Below are positions 1 to 9,481 of a DNA stretch of 64,000 bases, in pieces. A model generated the notes under the pieces. That model did not search any database, had not been told where the DNA came from, and worked only from the letters and a program-made list of their open reading frames with translations. Positions within the stretch are counted from its first letter, which is position 1. Each line of letters starts with the position of its first letter. Location of the stretch: positions 1,302,001 through 1,366,000 of the forward strand of contig NZ_AP025487.1 of assembly GCF_024347475.1 (NCBI RefSeq). The letters run 5' to 3'. A program made the position numbers and the translations under genes. The stretch comes from Vibrio fortis (GTDB lineage Bacteria > Pseudomonadota > Gammaproteobacteria > Enterobacterales > Vibrionaceae).

Positions 1-526
1 CATGATCTTTGGCATCTGAAAGCAGCACTAAGTCATTAGATAGTTTCTTCTCTTTTTTGAAACGATCTAGAGCGAAAGTGGTGTCCGCACTTAACCCAAC
101 GAAATCAATGTCGGCAAGCAGTTGCTTGTTGTTTTCTACGAATTTGGAAAGATCTTGAATTTGTTGATCACAAACAGGTGTATCTACAGAAGCCAACACA
201 CTAAAAATACGAACATTTTTGTTCTCAGCAGAGGTATCGTACGCTTGATTTTCGTTAGTCATTAGCGCGACTGAAGGCAATTTATCACCAACAGACAGTG
301 ATTCACCCACTAGGTTAAATGTGGTGTCTTGGAACATAGTTAGAGTTTGGTTGCTGCCTGTAGGTGCGTTGTCATTGGTTGTTGAGAACTGCGCAGCTTC
401 GACCGTCGATGATATAGCCAGTGCACTCATTAAAAACAATGCGTTGTGCTTAGTGAGTTTCAGCTTGTTCTTTGATGATTTAAATAGCTCGTTTAGGTTG
501 GCAATCGTTGTTCGGTTGAATTTCAC
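1..526 (-). CDS. Exported thiol peroxidase (Tpx family), C-terminus cut by window edge
   Basis: Reading the minus strand from a GTG at 526 gives 175 codons that run off the left edge. AAAGGA lies about ten bases upstream of the GTG. The translation has a basic N-terminus, a hydrophobic stretch near residues 29-44 ending in SSTVEA, then a Tpx-like region with SVLASVDTPVCDQQ (Cys119, the expected peroxidatic cysteine) and the LSADTTFALDRFKKEKKLS segment typical of atypical 2-Cys peroxiredoxins. Cytoplasmic Tpx of E. coli has the active Cys near residue 61 and no leader, so the extra 58 residues look like a signal peptide and linker. I infer a periplasmic peroxide-reducing enzyme. The resolving cysteine lies beyond the window. 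Confidence 0.8.
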   Translation of the reverse strand, partial: MKFNRTTIANLNELFKSSKNKLKLTKHNALFLMSALAISSTVEAAQFSTTNDNAPTGSNQTLTMFQDTTFNLVGESLSVGDKLPSVALMTNENQAYDTSAENKNVRIFSVLASVDTPVCDQQIQDLSKFVENNKQLLADIDFVGLSADTTFALDRFKKEKKLSNDLVLLSDAKDH

Positions 527-1242
527 AATGAGTATCCTTTAGTTAATAAACAGTAGAGAACACCAGTGTAGTGAGAGCGTAGATTTCGATATAAACAAAA
601 ACATAATCGATTCCAAACGATTTATATCATGGGGTTTTAAAGTGGGATTAGGCGTATTTCTTTTTGTCGGTTAGATATCTAACGTATTGTTCTAATTATT
701 AATATCTTGTTTGTTAACGAGCGCCATCAAATAGTCGAATATCAGCGCTCTTCTCTGAATCAGTTCGTTGATTACCTTTTCTATAACATCATATTTGGTG
801 GTGATGTTCAGTGTCCAAAGACTTTTTATATTGGTGTTGTTTTTGTTAGGACTTGGGAAATACGCCGTTGTACTTTACCCGCCAACAGAGATAGTCATCA
901 GCGAAGCCTAATGTGACTGAGTCTGAATAGAACCCCTTACCTTGAGTACCTAAAGTAATAACTAAAAAAACAGTGTAGAAAGACTTTAGATACAAGTGAG
1001 AAAGAGTGATTTGAGACCTTATCAACATAGTATGTATATCGTAAGGGTGTGTGAAAAGTGTCGATTGGAGACGGTGCTGAGAAGAGTGAGACGAACGGCA
1101 ATACAGAGATTGCGTTACCCCAATTCTTGGCGATGTCGTTGTAGTCAGTGTTTTAAGAAGCACCTCTATATTTTCTCTTAAACGTAGAACAACAAATAGG
1201 GAGCAAAGATAACAACCTAGAATGGACAGTTGAGAAACAACA
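527..1242. other. Gene-poor intergenic region
   Basis: About 700 bases separate the tpx-like start from the cydC terminator. Short open frames occur on both strands (707-916 plus, 846-1163 minus, 996-1181 plus), but none has a convincing ribosome binding site or recognisable protein family, and they overlap one another. The AT-rich stretch 540-720 is a plausible promoter zone for the tpx-like gene. I see no RNA gene or repeat here. Confidence 0.5.
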
Positions 1243-1275
1243 AAAAGCCCGAGTAGACTGTACTCGGGCTTTGTC
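1243..1275 (-). terminator. Rho-independent terminator after cydC
   Basis: AAAGCCCGAGTA and TACTCGGGCTTT form a 12-bp stem with a 5-base loop. It lies about 30 bases beyond the cydC stop, and the minus strand ends in a T-rich run. Confidence 0.85.
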
Positions 1276-1302
1276 GTTTAATCTTGATGGAAGAAACGCT
1301 TC

Positions 1303-3024
1303 TTAGATGGCTTGTCTAAGCTGGAAGTAACGACCTTCACTCGACAGCAGCTCTGCGTGAGAGCCATGTTCTACAATCTCACCTTGCTCAATCAAGACGA
1401 TGGAATCCATCTTCTCTAGTCCAATCAAGCGGTGAGTAATGAAGATAACCGTCTTGCCTTCGAAGTGCTGCTCAAATAGTGCCATGATGCTTTTCTCTGT
1501 CTGCTTATCTAAGCCTTCGGTAGGCTCGTCTAACAGTAGGATAGGGGCGTCATGAAGAATGGCACGTGCAATGCCAATACGACGTTTTTCACCACCAGAA
1601 AGCTGACGACCACCATCACCTAACCACGCATCTAGTGCGTTGTCCTCAAGCAACTTCTCAAGACCCACGCTCGACAGAATGCTTTGCAGCTCTTCGTCGC
1701 TAGCTTGTGGTTTCGCAATCAAAAGGTTGTCACGCAGGCTTCCGTTAAGGATATCAACACGCTGACTTACCACACTGATCGATTCACGCAGTTGGCTCTC
1801 ATTCCACTGTGTTAGGTCGATACCCGCAATAGAAATTACACCACGCTTTGGATCCCAATAGCGAGTCAGCAACTGAATCAAGGTCGATTTACCAGAACCT
1901 GTTTGGCCGACAATCGCCACCTTGTTGTTCGCTGGGATTGATAGGTCAACCGAGTTCAGTACCGATCGTTCAGAGTCCGGATATTGGAAAGAAACCGCGT
2001 TGAATTGAATATCCAGCGGTTGGTCAATATCAAGTTTACTATCGCTAAACTGGACTTCTGGCTCCGATAGAATCACTTCATTCAAGCGACGAGCTGAAGT
2101 TAGTGTTTGACCTAAATGCTGGAAAGCGCCCGCGATAGGCATTAGTAGCTCGAAGCTTGCCATCGTTGCGAAAGCCATCAATGCGATCAGTGGGTCAGGG
2201 GCATTACCGCCAACACCGTCTGCAGCAAGCCACAACATCAATACCAAAGTTAAACCGTTGAACAGCATCAATGCTGCTGACGCCATGCCCGTTAGGTTGG
2301 CATTGACGAACTGGTTTGCCATGAGCTTTTGTTGCGTGCTCAGAATCGCATTGCGGTAGCGCTCTTCAGCGCCAAACAGAGTTAGCTCGCTGTAGCCTTC
2401 AATCCAATCTAGCGTAGTTACACGTAGATCGGCTTTGTTCTGGGTTAACTCACAGCCGTTGCGTTTACCCAGCTTGTAGAACAATACAGGCCAGATGATT
2501 AACATGATCAATAGGATAGAGCCTAAGATTAACCCTAGAGAGCTATCAAACCACATCAAAAATGCTGTTAGGAAGAAGATACCGAGTACACCCACCGTTA
2601 CTGGGCTTACCAGCCGTAGGTATACGTGGTCCATCGCATCCACATCCGCAACCAAGCGGTTAAGCAGGTCAGCATCACGCAGGTTTGAAATACGACCTGG
2701 GATAAGCGGTGCGAGCTTTTTGAAGAAGAATATACGAAGATCAGTCAACAGCTTGAAGGTCGCATTGTGGCTCACTACACGCTCACCCCAACGACCAGCG
2801 GTACGGCTCATCGCTAGGCCACGTACACCACCACCCGGCAGCATGTAGTTAAAGGTTTCACGAGCAATTGTCAGGCCAGCAACCGCAGAAGCAGAAATGA
2901 ACCAACCAGACAGGGTCAACAAACCGATAGATGCGGCTAATGTCAGGAACGCAAGTAGCATACCCAAAGATAGCCCAAACCAATGTTTCTTATACAGTTT
3001 CAGGTAAGGCAGTAAATCACGCAT
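1303..3024 (-). CDS. cydC: Heterodimeric ABC exporter subunit CydC (cytochrome bd assembly)
   Basis: This 573-residue half-transporter has an N-terminal transmembrane domain (about residues 15-310) and a C-terminal ATPase with Walker A GQTGSGKST, signature LSGGEKRRIG and Walker B ILLLDEPTEG. With CydD it forms the inner-membrane exporter historically linked to cysteine and glutathione export and shown to handle heme; it is needed to assemble cytochrome bd oxidase. Its ATG overlaps the end of cydD (8 bases shared), with AAGGGT upstream, so the two are translationally coupled. Length and motifs fit the family. Confidence 0.95.
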   Translation of the reverse strand: MRDLLPYLKLYKKHWFGLSLGMLLAFLTLAASIGLLTLSGWFISASAVAGLTIARETFNYMLPGGGVRGLAMSRTAGRWGERVVSHNATFKLLTDLRIFFFKKLAPLIPGRISNLRDADLLNRLVADVDAMDHVYLRLVSPVTVGVLGIFFLTAFLMWFDSSLGLILGSILLIMLIIWPVLFYKLGKRNGCELTQNKADLRVTTLDWIEGYSELTLFGAEERYRNAILSTQQKLMANQFVNANLTGMASAALMLFNGLTLVLMLWLAADGVGGNAPDPLIALMAFATMASFELLMPIAGAFQHLGQTLTSARRLNEVILSEPEVQFSDSKLDIDQPLDIQFNAVSFQYPDSERSVLNSVDLSIPANNKVAIVGQTGSGKSTLIQLLTRYWDPKRGVISIAGIDLTQWNESQLRESISVVSQRVDILNGSLRDNLLIAKPQASDEELQSILSSVGLEKLLEDNALDAWLGDGGRQLSGGEKRRIGIARAILHDAPILLLDEPTEGLDKQTEKSIMALFEQHFEGKTVIFITHRLIGLEKMDSIVLIEQGEIVEHGSHAELLSSEGRYFQLRQAI

Positions 3025-4801
3025 CTAAATTACCCTTATTATCTTGTTGAGCTAAGTTCGCGTTTAGCATCTCTTCAAATAGACCGCCAGACTGTGACAG
3101 TTCATTGAAGTTGCCTTGCTCTACGAGCGTACCGTCGCGCAGAACCAGAATGTTGTCTACCGATTGCAGCGGCGCAAGTTGGTGCGTCACGAGTAGGGCA
3201 GTGTTGTTTTGGATGCGGTTATTAATACCCTGCATGACCAGTTTTTCACTGCGCGTGTCTAGGCTGGCAGTCGGCTCATCCAGTAGCCAGAATTGACCAT
3301 TTTGAATCATCGCACGAGCCAGCGCTAAACGTTGTGATTGACCGACAGACAAGCCGCCAGAGCGATCCGAGATCATGTAATCGAGTCCGTGCTCTTGAAC
3401 AAACTCGTCTGCGAAAGATTGCTCTAGTGCTTGTTGAACAGTTTGATCGCTGATGTCTTGCTTACCTAGCGTGACATTGTCACGGATGGTGCCGTGTAGT
3501 AACAGTGGATTCTGACCAACCCAGCTGATTGCTTTACGCCACGATGCAAGGTCAAGCTCTCTTAACTCAACACCATTGATTTTCAAGCTTCCTTCATAAG
3601 GCATGAAACCAAGAATGGCATTGATCAAACTCGTTTTACCCGCACCACTTGGGCCAACAAGGGCAGTGGACTGCTGAGTATTAAGCGCAAAGCTAATAGG
3701 GGCAACTAACTGAACACCCTCTGGGCTCAGCACTTTTAGGTCTTGAGCTTCAATCGATATACCGGAATCGCTATTAAGCTGTGTATCGCCTGATTTTACT
3801 TTGTTGATGTCCGTTTCTAAGAATTCAACAATACTTTCGGCAGCGCCTACCGCTTGTTGCTTAGCGTGGTAGAAGGTACCCAGATCACGCAGAGGTTGAT
3901 AAAACTCAGGTGCGAGAATCAAAATAAACAGACCTGCGAACAGAGTCACCCCAGCACCGTAGTGACCGAAGTTCAGCTCACCGATGTAAGTGAAGCCGAA
4001 GTAAACCGCAGTCATTGCGATAGAAAGCGAGGTGAAGAATTCTAGAACCGCAGAAGATAAGAAAGCTATCTTCAATACATCCATAGTGCGCGTACGGAAC
4101 ACTTCAGATGCACCATGCAGCACTTCTGTTTCCGCCGACGTGCGGTCAAACAGACGAATCGTGGTCATTGACTGTAGACGGTCGTAGAAGTGACCAGACA
4201 ATCGTTGCAGCGCCTTAAAGTTTTTGCGGTTGGCATCGGCTGCCTTCATTCCCACCAGTGCCATAAAGATAGGAACCAGTGGTGCTGTGATAAGGAAGAT
4301 AAGACCTGCTGCCCAGTTCACTGGGAAAACCACCACCAAGATAACAAACGGAATCATTACCGAAAGCGACATCTGAGGCAGGTAACGCGAGAAGAAGTCT
4401 TGCATGTCTTCGACTTGTTCTAGAAGCAGCGTTGCCCATGTACCTGCCGGCTTGCCCTTGATGTAGGCAGGACCAAGATCGCGAAGCTTATCCAGAACCA
4501 GCTGGCGGATGTAAACACGAACTTGCTCACCGCAACGGTAACCGGCGATCTCTCGCCCCCAAGTACAACCAGCTCGACCAACAACCGACAGAGCCAGGCC
4601 TGCAAAATGACCGACTAACTCAGATTTATCGACATTTTCGATAATCAGTTGATGAAGAATAGAGGCGAGAAGGGCAGCTTGAGCCACCAAGAACACGCTT
4701 GAAAGTACGCCAAGGCCAATAGCAATCATGAGCCAGCGCTTTGCGAGGCTGCTTTGTTGCTTAAGCCATTTATTCAAGCTGCGTTGTTTTTTCTTATCCA
4801 T
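3017..4801 (-). CDS. cydD: Heterodimeric ABC exporter subunit CydD (cytochrome bd assembly)
   Basis: This 594-residue protein has six predicted transmembrane helices in the first 330 residues. It then has an ATPase domain with Walker A GPSGAGKTS, signature LSVGQSQRLALARA and Walker B FWLLDEPTAS. It pairs with CydC, encoded immediately downstream with an 8-base overlap. The ATG at 4801 has no strong ribosome binding site, and the bases just upstream form a Fur-box-like sequence, so expression may be iron-linked. A terminator for trxB separates it from the upstream gene, so cydDC is likely its own transcription unit. Confidence 0.95.
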   Translation of the reverse strand: MDKKKQRSLNKWLKQQSSLAKRWLMIAIGLGVLSSVFLVAQAALLASILHQLIIENVDKSELVGHFAGLALSVVGRAGCTWGREIAGYRCGEQVRVYIRQLVLDKLRDLGPAYIKGKPAGTWATLLLEQVEDMQDFFSRYLPQMSLSVMIPFVILVVVFPVNWAAGLIFLITAPLVPIFMALVGMKAADANRKNFKALQRLSGHFYDRLQSMTTIRLFDRTSAETEVLHGASEVFRTRTMDVLKIAFLSSAVLEFFTSLSIAMTAVYFGFTYIGELNFGHYGAGVTLFAGLFILILAPEFYQPLRDLGTFYHAKQQAVGAAESIVEFLETDINKVKSGDTQLNSDSGISIEAQDLKVLSPEGVQLVAPISFALNTQQSTALVGPSGAGKTSLINAILGFMPYEGSLKINGVELRELDLASWRKAISWVGQNPLLLHGTIRDNVTLGKQDISDQTVQQALEQSFADEFVQEHGLDYMISDRSGGLSVGQSQRLALARAMIQNGQFWLLDEPTASLDTRSEKLVMQGINNRIQNNTALLVTHQLAPLQSVDNILVLRDGTLVEQGNFNELSQSGGLFEEMLNANLAQQDNKGNLDA

Positions 4802-4809
4802 TATGAAGG

Positions 4810-4828
4810 CTTAATGATAATTATTATT
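4810..4828. promoter_or_regulatory. Fur-box-like site upstream of cydDC
   Basis: CTTAATGATAATTATTATT matches 15 of 19 positions of the classical Fur box GATAATGATAATCATTATC, with the core TAATGATAAT intact. It sits 9-27 bases upstream of the cydD start, where a bound repressor would block transcription. Binding by Fur is inferred from sequence only. Confidence 0.55.
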
Positions 4829-4856
4829 CGGTTGAGGGCGGCTAGTATACAAAAGA

Positions 4857-4885
4857 AAACCCCGTGGATATACCACGGGGTTCTA
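4857..4885 (-). terminator. Terminator after trxB
   Basis: AACCCCGTGG and CCACGGGGTT pair around an ATATA loop, followed on the minus strand by a T-containing run. It lies about 70 bases past the trxB stop and insulates cydDC. Confidence 0.85.
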
Positions 4886-4955
4886 GGGAATTATAACAAA
4901 GTGTATTTAAACTCAGTATTTAGCGTGCCAATCGGCAAAATTGAAAACTGAGGTT

Positions 4956-6247
<1,292 letters not shown>

Positions 6248-6275
6248 AAGGCAGAGTCGGCGGCTCTGCCTTTAT
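6248..6275. terminator. Hairpin between trxB and the nuclease gene
   Basis: AAGGCAGAG and CTCTGCCTT form a 9-bp stem with a 7-base loop. T-rich sequence follows it better on the plus strand (TATTAACTTTTT) than on the minus strand, although the nearest gene end is that of the minus-strand nuclease at 6301. It may serve either direction. Confidence 0.6.
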
Positions 6276-6300
6276 TAACTTTTTGTGCTTTTAAGATTGT

Positions 6301-7743
6301 TTAAGCCGCTTCACTAAGCCTTAAGCTCTCATAGTAATCTTCAGCCAGTGCAGTCATTTTGAACTCTGCCTCTGCACCAGAAATTTTCTCAACAGCTTCT
6401 TTGATGTCATCTAAATCGACACTGAAGAACTCTTTACGGTGATTGACTGCGTTGACACGTTGAGCATTAAACTCACGGTGCAATGCTGTTTCAAGAGCAG
6501 GAGCATCGTCAGTGTAAATCATGGCATGAACATCAAATGGGAATGGTACGCTGGCATCACCAAGCTCTTTAACTCTGTCCATAGGATCTAGTCTACGAGT
6601 TAAACCAATCTTATAAACATCTTCACCAAATGAGCCGATATTGCTAATCACATACACGTGACCTTTACGTGTTTGTTCAGCCATACTTTTCGCTCGTTCT
6701 TCTTTGGCTTCTGCTTCGACTAGTTGTTGTTCTAGAATGGCAATTCTATGTTCCATATCGCTGCGTTCTTGCTCAGATGCTTTAGCAAGTTCTTTCTGTG
6801 CTTTATCCAGAAGGTTTCGATACATTTTTTCTTCTTTCTCAGCTTCTGCAATCGCTTTTTGAAACTCTTTAATTGCCCTTTGCTCTTCGCGGATCTGTTC
6901 TTTAATAAGCTTTTGCTCAGTAATTTCTTCTTGCTTCTTCAAAGTGAATTGGTATTGGAGTTTGCATTCTTCGAATTTTAGTTCGATGTAATCAATATCA
7001 AAACCACATTCGAGAGTTGCCGCTGATTTCTCAAGATTGTTCGCTAGTTTTTCGATCCGTTCTAGTGTTCTCCCAAACGAGCTTGGAGAAACCTTGCCGA
7101 TAAGCATGTCGCACTCAATATTAAATGCTGTGAGCATCAGCTTAACTTGACCGTTAAGAATCTTCTTATTAAAAGACTTATCATTGGAGATGACTGTTGT
7201 TTCTGGGAATGTAATGGCAGTTTTGTTTTTAATCATATCTTTTTGCTGCTGTCTAATGTCTTTGATCTCTTCAGCATAGCGTGTAGATGTTTCATAAAGG
7301 TATTTCGGCATTTCGAAATGACCATGAGCGGTGTATTCATCTAAACGTGAATATAGGTCTATATCACCCATTAACTCTTCAAGGTCAAGTTCACATTTTC
7401 CGATATTGTCGTTAAGTTCATTTAGGGTAATCTCAGTAGCCTCAAAGTGAGCTTGTTGCTCCCGAATGCTTAGATTAAGTGATTCATCTTGCCCTTTTAA
7501 AGCCTGTAGTTCAGTAGTCTCCGCGTTTACTATCTCAAGCTCTTCCTTAGCTGCTACAATGGATTTCTTAACTGATTTTCTAGTTTGTTCTAATACTTCA
7601 AGCTCTTTATTTTTTTGAGTTAGTGCTTCATCGAGAGACTTGTATCGACCTGCTTTTTTATCTGCTGCGCGTTTTGTTAATACATAGGTTAGTAAAATAG
7701 TGACTAAAGATAACCCTGCCAATATCATTATATTATTATTCAT
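6301..7743 (-). CDS. Membrane-anchored coiled-coil GIY-YIG nuclease, SNIPE-like (DUF4041 plus T5orf172)
   Basis: The 480-residue protein begins with one hydrophobic segment (about residues 4-21), followed by a long coiled coil (about 28-130). A central region near 135-280 resembles the DUF4041/SNIPE-associated domain. A second coiled coil follows (about 280-355), then a C-terminal GIY-YIG/T5orf172 nuclease from about residue 361. The nuclease shows VYVISN, VYKIGLT, a following arginine pair, a glutamate in ALETALHREF and the NHRKEFF block. From memory, proteins of this build include SNIPE, an inner-membrane nuclease that cuts phage DNA as it is injected. I infer a phage-defence role. The gene starts four bases after the small upstream gene, so the two form a cassette. 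AGAGG precedes the ATG. Confidence 0.8.
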   Translation of the reverse strand: MNNNIMILAGLSLVTILLTYVLTKRAADKKAGRYKSLDEALTQKNKELEVLEQTRKSVKKSIVAAKEELEIVNAETTELQALKGQDESLNLSIREQQAHFEATEITLNELNDNIGKCELDLEELMGDIDLYSRLDEYTAHGHFEMPKYLYETSTRYAEEIKDIRQQQKDMIKNKTAITFPETTVISNDKSFNKKILNGQVKLMLTAFNIECDMLIGKVSPSSFGRTLERIEKLANNLEKSAATLECGFDIDYIELKFEECKLQYQFTLKKQEEITEQKLIKEQIREEQRAIKEFQKAIAEAEKEEKMYRNLLDKAQKELAKASEQERSDMEHRIAILEQQLVEAEAKEERAKSMAEQTRKGHVYVISNIGSFGEDVYKIGLTRRLDPMDRVKELGDASVPFPFDVHAMIYTDDAPALETALHREFNAQRVNAVNHRKEFFSVDLDDIKEAVEKISGAEAEFKMTALAEDYYESLRLSEAA

Positions 7744-7746
7744 TGA

Positions 7747-8061
7747 TTACTTTAAAACCTCTTGTATAAATTGCTTCCTAAGTGCTGATCGTTCTTCACA
7801 GCGTTCCTGATACTCTTCGTTTGCGGTTGCAATGGCGTCCTTAAAGGCTTGCTTTGCTGCGGATTTTTTCGCTCTAGCTTGTCTCTGAAGTTCTCTTTGA
7901 GCTTCGCGAATTGACCTTTCGTGCTCCCTTAACGCTTGAGCTTCTGCTCGTTGCCGAGCTTTCTCTCTACGCTGGGCTTCACGAATGGCTTGCTTGTTTG
8001 CTCTGTCAATTGCTTTAACAACTCTTACAGCTGTTCTTAAACCACTTCCTCGTCTAGCCAA
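7747..8061 (-). CDS. Small highly charged helical protein encoded with the SNIPE-like nuclease
   Basis: I place the start at a TTG (8061) because a perfect GGAGG lies six bases upstream. The reading frame extends further upstream only through sequence without a ribosome site. The product is 104 residues, starts MARRGSGLRTAVRVVKAIDR, and is very rich in Arg, Lys, Ala, Glu and Gln, with many repeats of the type REAQRE; it should be almost entirely alpha-helical or coiled coil. It ends three bases before the nuclease start, so the two genes are co-translated. I recognise no named family. It could bind the nuclease's coiled coil, bind nucleic acid through its basic N-terminus, or act as a control subunit. 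Confidence 0.7.
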   Translation of the reverse strand: MARRGSGLRTAVRVVKAIDRANKQAIREAQRREKARQRAEAQALREHERSIREAQRELQRQARAKKSAAKQAFKDAIATANEEYQERCEERSALRKQFIQEVLK

Positions 8062-8263
8062 TGTTAGCCTCCATTGAGTAAGTTGATACCGAATTGACAA
8101 TCGTAACATGTTCAGATTGTATTATTTTTACTTATATCAAATAGATGGAATATTTTGCTGTGCTTATGAAGTATTTATGAAGACGATTTGTAGGGCAGAA
8201 TTAGAGTGGAATCATTTCTATTTTTTACGGTTTAGGTCATTTAGGCGCTTTTTAAGCTGTGAG

Positions 8264-8515
8264 CTAATCAAGTTGCTCTCTCAAAAGAAAGCAAATGACA
8301 CTGGGGCGGTCGAGTTCCCCCCGAACTCGACCTGTTCCAGACGCGCAAGCAAAGGCGTTTGGATACTTTTCAGTTGATAAATTAACCAATGTGCGACCAC
8401 TGTGTAAATGGTCAATAGTTGCTGGTTCATTAGGTGTGTCGCATTTCAGTCTGTAATCGTTTTTGTTGGCAATCATTATGATGTTTGTCCATTTCTGCTC
8501 ATCTAAACTCCTCAT
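8264..8515 (-). CDS. Possible small orphan protein
   Basis: An 83-codon frame begins MRSLDEQKWTNIIMIANKND; a GAGGAG motif overlaps its first codons and precedes a nearby downstream position better than the first ATG. It has no domain I know. Its C-terminal third is interrupted in composition by the GC-rich inverted repeat, which translates as GRVRGELDRP. It lies about 200 bases upstream of the SNIPE-like cassette on the same strand. It could be a genuine accessory gene, a remnant, or chance. Confidence 0.25.
   Translation of the reverse strand: MRSLDEQKWTNIIMIANKNDYRLKCDTPNEPATIDHLHSGRTLVNLSTEKYPNAFACASGTGRVRGELDRPSVICFLLREQLD
8308..8332. repeat. Perfect 10-bp inverted repeat with five-C loop
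   Basis: GGTCGAGTTC and GAACTCGACC pair perfectly around CCCCC. The GC-rich hairpin stands out from its AT-rich surroundings. No T-run follows on either strand, so it is not a normal terminator. Confidence 0.6.
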
Positions 8516-8824
8516 CCATTCCCTTCAAAACACAACGCTGCGCAGAAAATTAGAGAATAGCGTGCCAAATTAAACATTGCCTTTTTAATTAAAAATAGTG
8601 AATAAAACTAGCCAGTGAAGTGTGCTGAATTTTAAAGGTGCCCAACTTTTGAACTGGTTTTAATCACTGGTTTTTGAGTTCAGGTTGGCATTAAGTTTTA
8701 AATTTATCTCTACGGCAGAATAAATGGTTGTTTAAAGTTGATTTAACCAGATCTTCACGTATCATTTATGTAAACAAAAGGTTAAATAAAATAAGTAAAG
8801 TGGACATTCATTAAGGAGTCGATG

Positions 8825-9481
8825 ATGTTACATGCTCACGAAAACACCCTACATATTACCCACCTCAGCAACCATGCCGTGGAAGAGCTATCACCTTCGT
8901 TTGAAAAGCTACCAAGCACAGAACATGCAGATGGTAAGTTTCGTTTAAGAAGATACTCGGTAATTCGTTTTTGCGGTGGTCAGGTTGTGGAACAGGACAA
9001 GCACAACTTTGTTCAATCAGAAGACATTAATCACTTTCAAGGCGACGTAGTACGCGAATTTGAACCTGTTGAAGCTAACATTCTAAAGAGTGAAGGCATG
9101 AAAGAGATGTGTGAACTCTTCATCGAGACAAACGGTTTGAAAGACGGTCAAGAGATCGAAATTCACCAAATTCGTATCTCGGCAATTTACGAAGAGACGC
9201 AAGTAGCCCCTGAAGGTGTACACCAAGATGGTTTTGACCACATCGCACTGATTGGTATGAACCGTCACAACATTGTTGGTGGTGAGATTATGCTTTACCA
9301 AGATTCTCACGAAGCACCATTCTTTAGAAAAGTACTAGAAGATGGCGAAGTGGCGATGCTTGCAGACAGTAAGCTTTGGCACAATGCTCAACCTATCCGC
9401 ACGATTGACCACGATGAAGTAGGTCATATGGATGTATTCGTATTAACAGCAAAGGATGAGCGTAATGTCCTTCACTCTTAA
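8825..9481 (+). CDS. 2-oxoglutarate/Fe(II) dioxygenase family protein (2OG-Fe_dioxy_2)
   Basis: Two ATGs lie side by side; AAGGAG at 8813-8818 is spaced best for the second (8825), giving 218 residues. The protein carries the iron-binding HQD triad element in GVHQDGFDHIALIG (near residue 138) and a distal histidine in SKLWHNAQPI, as in PF10014. This family includes free amino-acid hydroxylases such as isoleucine dioxygenase, so a hydroxylated amino acid is a reasonable product, but the substrate is unknown. The stop codon lies inside the start region of the next gene (17-base overlap), showing a translationally coupled pair with a PLP enzyme. Confidence 0.8.
   Translation: MLHAHENTLHITHLSNHAVEELSPSFEKLPSTEHADGKFRLRRYSVIRFCGGQVVEQDKHNFVQSEDINHFQGDVVREFEPVEANILKSEGMKEMCELFIETNGLKDGQEIEIHQIRISAIYEETQVAPEGVHQDGFDHIALIGMNRHNIVGGEIMLYQDSHEAPFFRKVLEDGEVAMLADSKLWHNAQPIRTIDHDEVGHMDVFVLTAKDERNVLHS

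Larger units (their letters stand above)
8062..8824. other. Intergenic region upstream of the cassette, with an orphan ORF and a perfect hairpin
   Basis: This 760-base AT-rich stretch carries the promoters of two divergent units. A minus-strand frame at 8264-8515 (83 codons, ATG with GAGGAG just upstream) has no recognised family and may be a small accessory or decayed gene. It contains the perfect hairpin at 8308-8332. The region 8520-8812 contains AT-rich promoter-like sequence for the dioxygenase gene. No repeat or integrase was seen. Confidence 0.4.

Noticed and set aside
707..1181. Three overlapping short open frames in the first intergenic region
   Set aside because: They lie on both strands, overlap each other, lack ribosome sites and match no family; left as non-coding.
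8108..8377. 89-codon plus-strand frame
   Set aside because: It runs antisense to the orphan frame, has no ribosome site and contains a hairpin; no protein family is evident.
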